Positions 11,501-21,193 of a stretch of DNA of 29,702 nt are shown here, in pieces (the stretch's first letter is position 1; every line of letters begins with the position of its first letter). The translations under genes and the position numbers were made by a program. The stretch lies in assembly GCA_016987375.1 (NCBI GenBank), contig PJRA01000493.1, positions 1,051,375 to 1,081,076 on the forward strand, written 5' to 3'. The notes below the pieces were generated by a model that was not told where the DNA came from, did not search any database, and saw nothing but the letters and a program-made list of their open reading frames with translations. The stretch is from Brachionus koreanus (taxonomy: Eukaryota; Rotifera; Eurotatoria; Ploima; Brachionidae).

Positions 11501-14500
11501 AATAAAATAAATTAAAAAGACGGATTGTAATAAATAATGACAGCTAATACATGCTTAACTACCGAAAGACGGAGGGTTTTTTTTTGACCCGTTGTGTAAA
11601 CTTTTCTTTTAACATCTTTTTACAGTTAAATTAGTATATTTTACAGCAGAAGTTAACTAGTTTTGATATTTTTTGATTTTAGATTTCTTATTGAAAATAA
11701 AATTCAAAAATGATAAAATTTATTTAACTTAAAACAAAGAAAAGATGTAACCTAAATTTTCAACAAAAAAAACTCTGGTTTTGAGTGTTAAGTACGATTC
11801 AGGAAGGAAATAAGAATTTGTACAATTGAATTGACCATTTAATATATCTAATTTTTTGTATTTTATTTTTGTCATCGCCTAGTTTGGTGTAATTTTCTGA
11901 ATTATAAATTAAAAAACAATCTATAAAAATTATAAATAGAAACCATTCTGAATTCATTCCATTAGCTATTAAATTGACTTCAAATTTTAACTATGACTGA
12001 TAATATATTTGAAAAAAATTTAAATTATCTTCTCCTCATGAAGCATATTTAGCTATTTCAATAACATTCAATTTAGAATTAATCAATTTTCTTAGGCTTT
12101 TCCTTTCTCTTTATTTTAATCTTAACATATCGTTCCAATTTTCTCATTTTTTATTCATTTTTATCCTCATCAGGATAGTAAAAAAATAGCTAAATATGAT
12201 TTTAAAAATTAGGTCCAAAATCTAAAGATTTCTAAGAATATTTTTTTTGATAAATGACTAATTTTTGTCTAAATAAAATCACCTTACACTATTTTAGAAA
12301 TTTCACAATTTTTAGAACTTATGATTTTTTAAAAAATAAATAATTCGATTTACTGTATTTTCTAAACCGATAATAATTTTACTAAATAGTTACCAGATTA
12401 ATCAAATCAATGTTTTTTTATTTAAAAAAAAATAGAAAGCTAAAAAATCTAAATTTATTTTGATGAAGAAAATATGGTAAAAGCTGGAATTAAAACTTTA
12501 AAAATAAATTATTAATGATATTTTTTACTAAAACAATTAACACTTAAAAAGGCACAAATTGTGGTAGTGTTACATACGGTAAGTGTAACTGATTGATTAA
12601 TTGACTTTACTAACTTTAAAGCTCGCTACTTTATTAACTTTAAAAATTGGTTTTGGCACTATGAGTTTAAATAAAATTTTTTAATAATATTTTTTCAAGG
12701 ACAGCAAGCTCGTGATTCCCTTCTGATGATAATGCAGCTCTCATCTCGAAATTCAAATCTGGCAAAATACATTGTGTACAATACAGATTTTTGTCCAGTA
12801 ATTTAAATACAAATAAAATAATTTTGTTTTTTAAAATAAAATTTGTATGCTTTTCTCAGATATTAGCTACCGGTCTGAGTGGACTGTATTCAGAACTGCC
12901 TCAAAAATTAGACATGGCCGAAAATATAGATGATATTAAATACTTACAGAAAGAAGATATTCTTAATATACCATCTTTAAATAAATTTGTTAATTCTTTA
13001 GAATTTTGTAATAATGTTATCCAAGTAATTTAACCATGATCGTTGTGTTCATTTTTTAAAATAATTATTCTCAAAGGTTTCTCATTCTCTAATTGCCAAT
13101 CAATTATTACAGTATGTTTATTATGGTTTTTTGATACCAGTGATAGCTCCGGCACTAACTCAAGTAAAAAAAATCTTATTTTAAAAAAAATTTATTTTTA
13201 ATTATATAACAAAAAAAGAATAACTCTGAAGAAATAATGGCGGCAACTTTGTATTTAGATCTTTTTCTAAGAATAATAAATGAGCCAAACTTAGTTAAAA
13301 TGTTTCTAAAGTTTATTCTCTATTCAAAATTTGATGAACGAATTACTCTGCTTGACACTCTAATTTGCCGAATAAACGCTAACAATAAAGTAAAAAAAAA
13401 ATCTTAAAAAATTCTTTTTCTATTTTTTTGTCACCTTTAAAGTTATGTTTGGTTACTCTAATGCTTTTTTATACATTAGTCGATCTTAATTCTGAAGATG
13501 TCATGTACAAACTTATCTTCATGTAAGTTTCAATTGGGAAATTAAATTTTAGTAAAATTTTTTCTAGGTTTTTGATGCCGTGTAGGCATTTGATGAAAAG
13601 TCAAATAGCTTCATTGAAACAAAATCCTCATGAAATAAATGGATCAAATGCGCAGACTTTTCTATCTTTGTCAACTGACTTCAGTGATCCAGATCGAAGC
13701 AATAAATCAATAATTCAATCAATGGATAGAACTAATCAAGTTTCGGTACCGGTCAATTTTTCCTCATTGAGCTCATCGGATCCATTGTTCAAATGGCTTA
13801 GTAACATGTAATTTTTTGTTTACAAATTAAAATTTTAAAAGCCAATTTAAATATTTTAAATTTAAAAAAAAATTAAGGCATGAAAAAATTAAATTTTAAA
13901 GCTATATGAAAGAAATGTTCTAATTTTTTTTCACCATCAGATTTTTCGAATTGTGAAATGTTAAAATCCTGTTTTACTGGATTAAAAAAAAGCTAAAAAT
14001 TTTATTAATATTTATCCAGTTTTTTTTAAAAAAAATTTTCTTTTGAAAAAAGAATAATTGCACTTTTCAAGAGCTTTTTTTTAGTATTTTTATTTACTAT
14101 TTTAATGATATTTTACCAAAAATATAAATTAAGACAATTTTAAAAAAATTCAAATAAAAATTAATTAATAAATTTAATTAGATTTTAATAAATAATTTAA
14201 ATTAAAGGTTTGTTCCAAAAAACAATGAATTTATTTTAGAAATGCTTGATTCGATGAATTTCAATTTTGTGGACTATTTAAAAGATTCCAAAAAAGGAAT
14301 TTTATCATGCAGACAAAAATCTCATAAATGGTCGTCAACTTACGATTTTGTGTCGGACTTGGCTAATTTAAACAGTACGAAAATTTTAGACAAACCTTCA
14401 CATGAGCTTGACTATGATCCCGAAGAGTTTTTATTCAATTTGAATATATCATCCGGTTCTATAAACGAAAATACAAAAAGTGCCCGTTCAACAGTAAATT

Positions 14501-17500
14501 TATTTGCTCGAGAAGCAAACACCGATTTGGACTCGCTTGAATTCGACTCTTCGAGCATTGTGTCGACTAAAAATAAGACAGAAAATGGCAAAAAAAGCCA
14601 TGTCAATGAAAAACGACGACGTTCACGTAAAAAAAGAGCTTCAGCAAACGATTTTTATATTCTTTCATTTGACAATGAATTGTCTGACTCGTCCGGCTCT
14701 GTTGAATCAGAAAGTGAACTCAACATGCAAAATAGTTCCAATGAAGAAGAGGACGATGATGATGAACTAACAGCTACTTCTTTGTCATCGACTGCTACTA
14801 TAAATAATGAATTAACATCTCAAGTTACAAATGAATCTAAAAACCACTGCAGGGATCAATTAATGGATTATTATTTTTATAATGAAGAGAACAATAAATT
14901 ATTTTTGAATAGCTCGCTTGACAATTTCTTAAAATCAATTGACTCGTTTTTTAGTTGCAATAATCAGGAGACACAAAATTATGTGGCCGAATCTGAAGCT
15001 AATGAAACTAATGGCGATTTGGACGGCTTATGTGTGGAAATATTAGAAATGTATAATAGCGTTTTTACAACTGACCAAAACGAAAAAGTAAATGAACCCA
15101 AAGATCAAGTATCATCAAATGGCATGACTGCTTTTCCTATTTACAATGAATCAATGAACACATCAACCAATTCATTGAGTACCAATAATCAAACGTTTGA
15201 TAGTGGAGTTGAATCGACAAATTCAGCAAATAAAGAAAACGATTTGGGCCCTTTCATATGCGCTTTATTGAACAGACTAGATCACATATTGACAAATAAC
15301 TTACAAATTAATTTGGTAGTGACTGCCATTTTTGCCAGACTATCCTATTATCCTCAGTTGTTGATACGTTCATACTTACTTAATAGTAATTTAGTTCTTC
15401 AGCCTAATATTAAATCATTGATACAGGTAAAAATAAATTTTATTTTAAAAATTTGAACTTTTTTAGGGTGAGGAAAAAGCATTAGCCATTTATTTTTAAA
15501 AAAAATTAATTGTTTTAGTGTTTTTCTTGTTAAAATCATTCATTCTCTGTATTTTTTAGCTTTCAGAAAGCGTTCCAAACTAAGTTTTCAACATTAAATA
15601 CCAATATAGAAATAAAAATTCAATTTAAAAATTTAACGATTGAGTAATTTTGAGAAGAAAAAAAAATTGATAAAAAAATAGACCCTCCCATTATCATTAA
15701 AATTTTTTAGCATAAATATATTAACAATGGCAAAATAATTAATTCAAATTTAGAAAAAATTAAATTATAAACATTTTAAAAAAGAGATATTAGAATATTT
15801 TTGTGTTACTCTCAAATCTGATTTTTGGATTTGTGTACTGGGATTAAAGTTGATGTTTGATGAAAAATATTAAGTTTAAATATGTGCTTTTGAAATTAAT
15901 GACAGAATATATGTCGTAGTAATTGGATGTTATAATACATGGTATAAAAGCAGGCATCTCATTACAATGTCATACTGTGATTATTTGAAAAAAAAATATA
16001 AAAATGAAAAAATTTGAAAAAATTTTTTCAAACACATTTAGAAGTAGAAAAATTAATAGTGAGAACTACATACTTATTATTATTATTATTATTATATTTT
16101 ATTTATTTGAGGGGAACCCTCAGGCTACTCAGAATGGAACAATGTCCTTCTTTTTAGCCTAACGATTATTAAAAAGGATCACAAATTGATCAAATGTGTT
16201 TAGAGTAGAAATCAAAAATAAAATAAAAAAACATAAAAAGCCTAAATAAATATAAAGATTAGCGATTGTTTTTGGATAAGCGTATTGACCCAGAACTATC
16301 TTCCATTTAGGAAAATATTAAAATTTTGGAACAAAGAATTAAACTTGGGATTGTTATTCGTTTCGTGCAACATGAATTCGTTAAGATCTAAGTTTAGCTG
16401 TGCATGGTTTTCACGTCTGATGAAAAAACTTTTGAGAAGTGAATGAGTTCTGTTTGATGTAAGGTCGATCCGTAATTTTTCGTGAATGTGGGTTATTCTT
16501 GTCCTGATCGGAAAGAACTTAATGTGTCTGAGGGCTTTGGTTACATACTTATTAAAGTTTCATTAAAAAAAATTGTCATCAAAATACACAAAAATTTAAA
16601 AGTAGAAAGATTCATCAAAAAAATTTTTTTTTAAATCTGTTAAATATAAATCATAAAATATAAAATAATTTAATAAAGCTTTATTGACTAGTTAAGGTTT
16701 ACAACGTCAGTTCTTTTTTCACCAAAATAAAGTGTCTCAGCATTTTCAACATTTTCAAGCAAGTTTATTCTTAACAGAGATATATAAATACAATGTTTGA
16801 ATTGGCATATAATTCTCACTTATGTTTTTTTAATGCATAAATAAAACAAAAATACTGAAGTAAGGAACAATTTTATTTATTGATATTTAATATAATCAAA
16901 AAAGAGCAAAATTGTGTAAATTGAAGCAAATACTAAAAAAAACAAAATTTGAATTTTTACACAAAAATAATCAAAACTTAATTTGATTAGTTTAATTGCT
17001 TTAACGAAAGCTGACAGTAATAAAGGATTCACACTTGTAATTATTTAACAAAACACTGTAGTCATGAGCACTGGACTCCCAAATGCCACATTTTATTTCA
17101 AAAATATGAATTGAGTGAACATATGCGATTAATTTGGACATAAATGCGAAAATTTGGGTCTATTAGACTCAATCAAATTTATTTTAAATAGTCTCTATGA
17201 TAGAGAAGTCTCAAATTATCAGCAAAACATTACTCTACTAAGATACTTGTTGGACTATAATAATTACAATGAAAACAATATAAATACTGTAGATTTAAAT
17301 AGCATAAATTTATTTGAGCATATAAATTAAACATTTAAATTCGTCGTTAAAATACGAAAATTGACTTAGTCAAATTTAATTACTTTTATATATTTTATTT
17401 AATTTTTTTAATTATTTTTTTATATAAATTTTGACCTATGAGGTCTATACAAGTTTTTTTGTCGAATAATAATAATAATAATTTATCAAAACATTTATAA

Positions 17501-18686
17501 TTCACAAAATTCTGATTCGCATAATTTCCTACTTCACTATTTAGATGAAATACAAAACTTTTTTCCAATTCTGGTAACTCGTTCATCAAGTCCTTGTCAG
17601 CTGTACTTTGAAAGAGTTGGTTTTAAATCAAACTCTTGATATTTGACACCATTTATTAATTATTTATTTAAAGTTTAAGTCCCATGGATAAATTGAAGTA
17701 TAAAAAAAAAATCAAATAAAAGCCCTTTTTACAATTATTAATTTAACTAGATGAGTTTATACCTTAGGGAAAAGAGTTAGAGTAAAAGAGTAAGTAGAAA
17801 GATATATTAAAGTAATAATTATGTTATTGTTAAATAAAAATAACCCTATTTTCAGTATTTTTGTTTTTTAATTATATTTGCATTCCTTAATTAGTTACTT
17901 TTTTGAATTTGTTAACTGTATTTCTACAATTGTGTTCAATAAGAACCTATATCTATGTTGACTCCGTTTATTTATTTCTCTTAATGTATACTAATGCTGT
18001 GTTCTCTTCTCATTTTCATCCCAAGAATACACAGAATAAAATCTCAACTTAAAATTTTATCTAATTTTTTATTGTCTAGATATTAAGCAATGTCAAATTT
18101 AAAATAGAAGCATGCTCAAAAACTTACGATAACTTTTCATTGCTGTATCTAAAAGCAAAAGTATTTTTAATTAAACGATTAATTGACTCAAAAAAACAAA
18201 GCACTAGTCATTTGAAAACGAATGAAAAAGTAGTAGCAGAAAATTGCAGAATAAATAATGAAAATTGGATCGACAACAAGAAGGAAAAAAAGCCTAAATC
18301 GAAAAAAATTTTCTCTATGGAATCTATTTTGAACATATTCTTTAAACCGATGAATGATGAGTGTAGAGAAATTTCAGAATGTATAAATCAACCATACCCT
18401 AATGGTCTAGTGTCCAGATCTGAGTTCGATTTTAGGTATATATTTAAAAAAAAATAGAAGAAAATTTTCAAATTTAATTTTTTTTTTTTAATTAAGAAAT
18501 TCTAATCAAAATGAAGATTATAATTTCAAAGAGATTGTTGATGACGACTTTTCAATAACTGATAGTGATTGGGAAGATTTGCGTTCAAGAAACATCGCTT
18601 GCAGTGCAGTTTTATTCGATGAGTTTATTAAAGAACTAGCCGCTATATGCCAAGAACATTCGGTTTTAAATCATAGATATTTTTAA
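8586..18686 (+). CDS. FHIP: FTS-Hook interacting protein (FHIP1/FAM160A type), ten exons
   Basis: FHIP joins FTS (AKTIP) and a Hook protein in the FHF complex, which links dynein/dynactin to cargo such as Rab5 early endosomes. Exons: 8586-9390, 12700-12797, 12860-13024, 13077-13163, 13219-13389, 13443-13522, 13568-13800, 14240-15426, 18080-18435 and 18497-18686. All junctions are GT-AG and in phase, giving 1123 residues. Conserved stretches include FRDHWEQVLSI near the N-terminus, LNQLCVCMCKN, IHREGSYGQQARDSLLMIMQ across the first junction, ILATGLSGLYSELPQ, FCNNVIQVSH, GFLIPVIAPAL, LDLFLR and TAIFARLSYYPQLLIRSYLL. The block around residues 600-800 (exon 8) is a Ser/Asn/Asp-rich disordered insert with a basic KRRRSRKKR patch. 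The C-terminus has the family's FIKELAAICQEH. The ATG at 8586 follows an in-frame TGA; a second in-frame ATG is at 8616. For exon 7 the donor at 13801 keeps the frame, while the donor at 13808 leads to a stop. A polyadenylation signal is at 18690-18695. The A-subfamily assignment is likely, but subtype naming is inference. Confidence 0.93.
9743..9797. repeat. Degenerate partial copy of the foldback element arm
   Basis: The sequence TTTTTGCACAATTAGAAAAA followed by ATTATATAGTTTTTCCTTTTT matches, in the same orientation, part of the right arm of the foldback element at about 10165-10210. It has an extra A-rich insertion and no matching partner arm, so it looks like an older truncated copy. Confidence 0.6.
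9824..9895. repeat. Direct repeat, copy A
   Basis: About 70 bp sharing AATCAAAAT, AGGATTTTATTTCTT, a following A/T run and TATGCAT, in the same order and orientation, with 10865-10940. Copy A lies immediately before the foldback element; copy B ends at the assembly gap. Confidence 0.65.
9909..10237. mobile_element. Non-autonomous foldback/MITE-like DNA transposon with 8-bp target-site duplication
   Basis: The ends are perfect inverted copies for 14 bp, GGCAATGTGAAATC and its complement. After a small length difference the inverted match continues with few mismatches for roughly 120 bp (left arm to about 10031, right arm from about 10105), leaving a loop of some 75 bp. The word GCAGCACC occurs directly outside both ends (9901-9908 and 10238-10245) in the same orientation, as an 8-bp target-site duplication. 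It encodes no transposase. Eight-base duplications are typical of hAT, P and a few other DNA-transposon superfamilies; the superfamily cannot be decided from the ends. It lies within FHIP intron 1. Confidence 0.85.
10865..10940. repeat. Direct repeat, copy B, cut by the assembly gap
   Basis: Same repeat as 9824-9895, ending in TATGCAT two bases before the N run. In copy A this point is followed at once by the foldback element, so the gap probably begins at the corresponding position of a second repeat unit. Confidence 0.6.
10943..11203. other. Assembly gap (261 N)
   Basis: A run of 261 N. Frames predicted across it have no meaning. It lies in FHIP intron 1, so no coding sequence of that gene is lost. 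Confidence 1.
11523..11605 (+). other. Possible degenerate 18S rRNA-like fragment
   Basis: The 13-mer AGCTAATACATGC at 11542-11554 is identical to a nearly universal segment near the 5' end of eukaryotic 18S rRNA. The bases before it (GGATTGTAATAAATAATGAC) loosely follow the usual GGATAAC..GTAAT..AG, and the bases after it (ACCGAAAGACGGAGGGT) resemble the following variable helix. The match decays on both sides, so at most this is a short pseudogene-like insertion and may be chance. Confidence 0.3.
15427..18079 (+). other. FHIP intron 8 (2.7 kb) carrying a LINE fragment
   Basis: It opens GTAAAA after the codon for Gln and closes TTGTCTAG. Exons join as SLIQ then ILSNVKFK, in phase 0. Besides the LINE piece at 16080-16541 there is a (TAA)n run at 17465-17482 and two chance-length frames (plus 17139-17330, minus 17604-17395) with no recognisable product. 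Confidence 0.88.
16080..16541 (-). mobile_element. 5'-truncated LINE retrotransposon, 3' end, antisense to FHIP
   Basis: The 13-bp direct repeat TACATACTTATTA flanks the segment at 16067-16079 and 16542-16554, as a target-site duplication. Read on the minus strand, the element starts inside a frame of about 80 codons that ends at TAG (16298-16296). The protein tail begins about TKALRHIKFFPIRTRITHIH and includes SLLKSFFIRREN. Then follow about 190 bp of untranslated sequence, a perfect hairpin (TGAGGG-TTC-CCCTCA, 16122-16108) and a microsatellite tail of AAATAAAT then AAT repeats. A 5' truncation, terminal stem-loop, short-repeat tail and target duplication are hallmarks of target-primed reverse transcription by LINEs of the CR1/L2/Jockey kind. 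The family cannot be named, since reverse transcriptase motifs lie upstream of the truncation. Confidence 0.8.
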
Positions 18687-19150
18687 GAAAATAAATTTTA
18701 TTTTTTCACAAGTCTTCCTATTGTTTAAAATTTTGTCTAAAATAAAGCAATTTTCTTAAAACATTTTGTTTTTTACTTTATTTCCTTGGCCCAGAAGATA
18801 ATATTAGAATTTTGCATTTTTAGTATTTTTTTACAGTCTATTTATAGCATTTTTAAAAATGGAATTCAAATTAGAATTATTTGAATGTTAGAAAAAATGT
18901 TCCAAATAAATATTTTAGATAAAATCTTTATTCTAAATTTTAAATTCAGCCGAGTTAAGCGATTTCTTTTGTTTAATTTTTTTAAATTAAATTTATCTTT
19001 GTTCTCTTCGATATTTGATTTTATTTTTTATTTACTATGATAATTAAATGAATTCTTTTTTTGTCGGGCAAGTCATTTATTGAATGTAGAAAAAATCTAA
19101 TCAGAAAAAAATTCAAGTTAATTTAGAAAATTAGGAAATTATTTTATAAT
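18687..19150. other. FHIP-RWDD2 intergenic region
   Basis: It holds two polyadenylation signals for FHIP (AATAAA at 18690-18695 and 18741-18746) and the upstream region of RWDD2. Nothing else is recognisable. Confidence 0.6.
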
Positions 19151-20085
19151 ATGGAAAGAGAAAACATAGAAAAACAGCTATTTGAGATAGAAGTATTGCA
19201 GAGCATTTATTCAAATTCAAATGAATTTACTTTGGACAATGAGGATGCGCTGTATGAAGCACAGGCATATTTGTCACAGCCAGAGGACAAAACGCTTTTG
19301 GACCGAAAACTAGGCTTTTCGATTAAATTTTCTGCTGATTGTATTGATGACAGAGAAAATGAAATTAAAGTATTTAAACAAAAAAACAGCTTTAAACTTT
19401 TCAAATTTTTTTTAACTCCAAGATTCTGCTTGAATTAGTTTGTCGATTGCCTAGTTCATATCCATTGTTGAGTCCACCTGATATTTTTGTCAGAAGTTTA
19501 AGCATAAAATTGGACAGAAATTTTTCAGAAGAACTGTCAAATTGTGTGAAATCATCCCATGACAACGATTCAGCAATAATTAACATAATCGAATGGATTA
19601 AAGACAATGTTAGTCGATTTATCAATGGTACGTCGGAGAAAAAAAATGTCCAAAATGAAAGCAGCAATAGTGAGAAAAAAATTTATGAGCGAGTTTTTTT
19701 TTACAGCCATCACATATTTAGTTCGGAGAAAAGAAGATGCATTTATCAATGGGCCCAGGAGTTGAATCTCGAGGGCTTTTTTATGCCCGGCAAACCGGGC
19801 ATTATTTGCGTCGAAGGAGAGCGAACTAATGTTCAGAGCTACTGTGCTAAATTGAGAAGTGTTCCATGGCAAAAATTACAAATAAAAGAAAGCCAATGTT
19901 TTGAATTTGAGCCTGAAGAATGGAAGTCTGTAAAAAAGTTTGCTAATTTTGAAGAAAAAATTTTCACAAGCAACAACCAAACATTTGACTTAGGACTGTT
20001 GTTTGCTTTTTTAAAAGAGAAAAATTTGGATTATATTTTCACTTTATACTTTGGCGTTGATGGAAAATTACCATCCACAAACTGA
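19151..20085 (+). CDS. RWDD2: RWD domain-containing protein 2 (RWDD2), two exons
   Basis: Exon 1 is 19151-19369 and exon 2 is 19423-20085, with a 53-bp intron (GTATTT to CCAAG) in phase 0. The product has 293 residues, the same size as vertebrate RWDD2A/B. Residues 1 to about 125 form an RWD domain: the first helix reads QLFEIEVLQSIYSNSNEF, and the RWD signature Y-P-x-x-x-P appears as YPLLSPPDI after the junction. The C-terminal half matches the second conserved domain of the family, with YSHHIFSSEKRR, GFFMPGKPGIICVEG and a terminal LYFGVDGK. Family members are probably cytosolic, and RWD folds are protein-interaction modules; the exact role of RWDD2 is not known. The AATAAA at 20085-20090 overlaps the last base of the stop codon, so the 3' UTR must be very short if that signal is used. 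The next gene starts 123 bp downstream on the same strand. Confidence 0.93.
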
Positions 20086-20141
20086 ATAAATTTACAATAC
20101 AAAAATTTTTTTTTTAAATCTGTTTTGTCTTGTAATTGGGT

Positions 20142-20160
20142 TGTAAATTCCCAATTTACA
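20142..20160. repeat. Perfect hairpin between RWDD2 and the next gene
   Basis: TGTAAATT-CCC-AATTTACA forms an 8-bp stem with a 3-base loop. A competing stem, ATTGGG (20135-20140) with CCCAAT (20150-20155), shares bases with it, so only one can form at a time. It lies in the 5' leader or spacer of the small membrane-protein gene. Any function is unknown. Confidence 0.5.
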
Positions 20161-20208
20161 TACAATCTAGAATTTTTTTCCAAAAAAACTCAAGCTTTTT
20201 TATTTAGA

Positions 20209-20482
20209 ATGGCGATAAAATTAAACAGAAACAACTTGGGTGTAATTGGACTTGTGGGTCTAATTGCCGCATCCTCTTATCTAATACATATAAGTCCTTT
20301 GTACCTTCAGACAGAAAAATACAGTCGGTGTTTTTTTTGACTTTTTATCAATCAATTTATGCTAATATTTAATTAACAAAGGAAGTGAATTAAACGGGAA
20401 AAAACTTGAACCAAATACAAAAGGAATAGCTGCTCTACCTGTCAATAAAGTCGAAAAGCATAAGCCCGAAAGTGGCTTATAG
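20209..20482 (+). CDS. Small single-span membrane protein, possibly SMIM20/MITRAC7-like
   Basis: Exon 1 is 20209-20327 and exon 2 is 20386-20482, giving 71 residues. The acceptor that keeps the frame is GGAAG at 20385; using the AG before it would give an immediate stop. The protein has a short basic N-terminus (MAIKLNRNN), one transmembrane helix (LGVIGLVGLIAASSYLIHI), then SPLYLQTEKYSRELNGKKLE and a hydrophilic tail. Size, topology and the P-L-x-x-x-E-x-Y-x-x-E pattern after the helix recall SMIM20/MITRAC7, an inner-membrane factor for cytochrome c oxidase subunit 1 assembly. However, it lacks the W-S-D-P-F ending that family normally has, so the name is only a suggestion. A TTTTTTATTTAG acceptor-like sequence ends two bases before the ATG. 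The gene follows RWDD2 by 123 bp. Confidence 0.62.
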
Positions 20483-20821
20483 ACGATATTTAAAATCTAT
20501 AATAACTTTAGAAAATAAGACTGGATTGTTTTTTCCCTTGCAAAAATTTCTAAATTCCGAACGCTTCAAGAAATAAAATTTAAAGTGACAAATTTTTTTA
20601 AGAAATAAAGATCTATTTTATTATTAAACTTGGATTAAAATAGCCTTTAAAGCCATTGACCGCTTTCTAAGTCAGATCGTATTGAGCTGGCATAGTTAAA
20701 TTGAAATTAAGAACATTGTCATTTGATATTAGAACCTAAAAAACTCTATAAATACTCATCAAAATTTCTGAAAAAAAAAATCATCAAATTAATTTAGCAA
20801 AAGCCAAGTTAAACAAAGAAA
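20483..20821. other. Intergenic region with promoter of the Tyr-rich gene
   Basis: It contains polyadenylation signals for the small membrane-protein gene (AATAAA at about 20572 and 20605) and, near its right end, the TATA box at 20747-20754. Confidence 0.55.
20747..20754 (+). promoter_or_regulatory. TATA box of the Tyr-rich secreted protein gene
   Basis: TATAAATA preceded by a C-rich step (CTC), 75 bp before the ATG at 20822. Transcription would start near 20777-20785 and leave a leader of about 40 bases. This is the clearest core promoter in the window and fits a strongly or tissue-specifically expressed secreted product. Confidence 0.6.
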
Positions 20822-21193
20822 ATGTTTTCAAAGTTCAATTTTATCTTTATCTCATTAGCCGCATTGTTTTTACTGGTCGCATCGGTTCCAACTCCAGATC
20901 AACCAGATCAACCAGAGCAAGAAATGATGACAGAAACTGGTTCAGCAAGATCAATGTATGGATATCATGACAAGTATGACAACTACGGAAAATATAATAG
21001 ATATGATAGATATGACTACAAGCCATATGGTTACGACTACAAGCATCATTACAATAAGTATGATGATTACAAGTCATACAATTCATACAATGACTATAAT
21101 AACTACAACTACGGATATAAATCATACAAATATGATTATAAACCATACCATGGATCGTACAAAAGAAAGCACTACAACAGCTATGAATATTAA
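20822..21193 (+). CDS. Secreted tyrosine-rich low-complexity protein
   Basis: A single exon encoding 123 residues. Residues 1-21 form a signal peptide (hydrophobic core FIFISLAALFLLVASV). Residues 22-44 hold Pro/Gln/Glu-rich PDQ repeats and an acidic run. From residue 45 to the end about 28 of 79 residues are Tyr, spaced every two to four residues and mixed with Lys, Asp, Asn and His; YDYKPY occurs twice. There are no cysteines. Such composition is seen in structural, adhesive or cuticle-like secreted proteins, where Tyr may be cross-linked, and in some antimicrobial peptides. I cannot assign a family. A TATA box lies 75 bp upstream of the ATG and a polyadenylation signal at 21215-21220, so this is a compact complete gene. 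Other frames across it are open only because of the repetitive codons. Confidence 0.82.
   Translation: MFSKFNFIFISLAALFLLVASVPTPDQPDQPEQEMMTETGSARSMYGYHDKYDNYGKYNRYDRYDYKPYGYDYKHHYNKYDDYKSYNSYNDYNNYNYGYKSYKYDYKPYHGSYKRKHYNSYEY

Larger units (their letters stand above)
9391..12699 (+). other. FHIP intron 1 (3.3 kb) carrying repeats and an assembly gap
   Basis: The intron opens GTAAGA at 9391 and closes TTTTTCAAG at 12699. The flanking exons join as Tyr-Gly-Gln-Gln-Ala-Arg-Asp, exactly as the family requires. It contains the foldback transposon (9909-10237), an older partial copy (9743-9797), a direct repeat pair (9824-9895 and 10865-10940), the N gap (10943-11203) and an 18S-like fragment around 11523-11605. 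The remainder is plain A/T-rich DNA. Confidence 0.9.

Noticed and set aside
17139..17604. A plus-strand frame (17139-17330) and a minus-strand frame (17604-17395) in FHIP intron 8
   Set aside because: Both are 65-75 codons, A/T-rich and without recognisable domains or clear splice or start context; length is within chance expectation.
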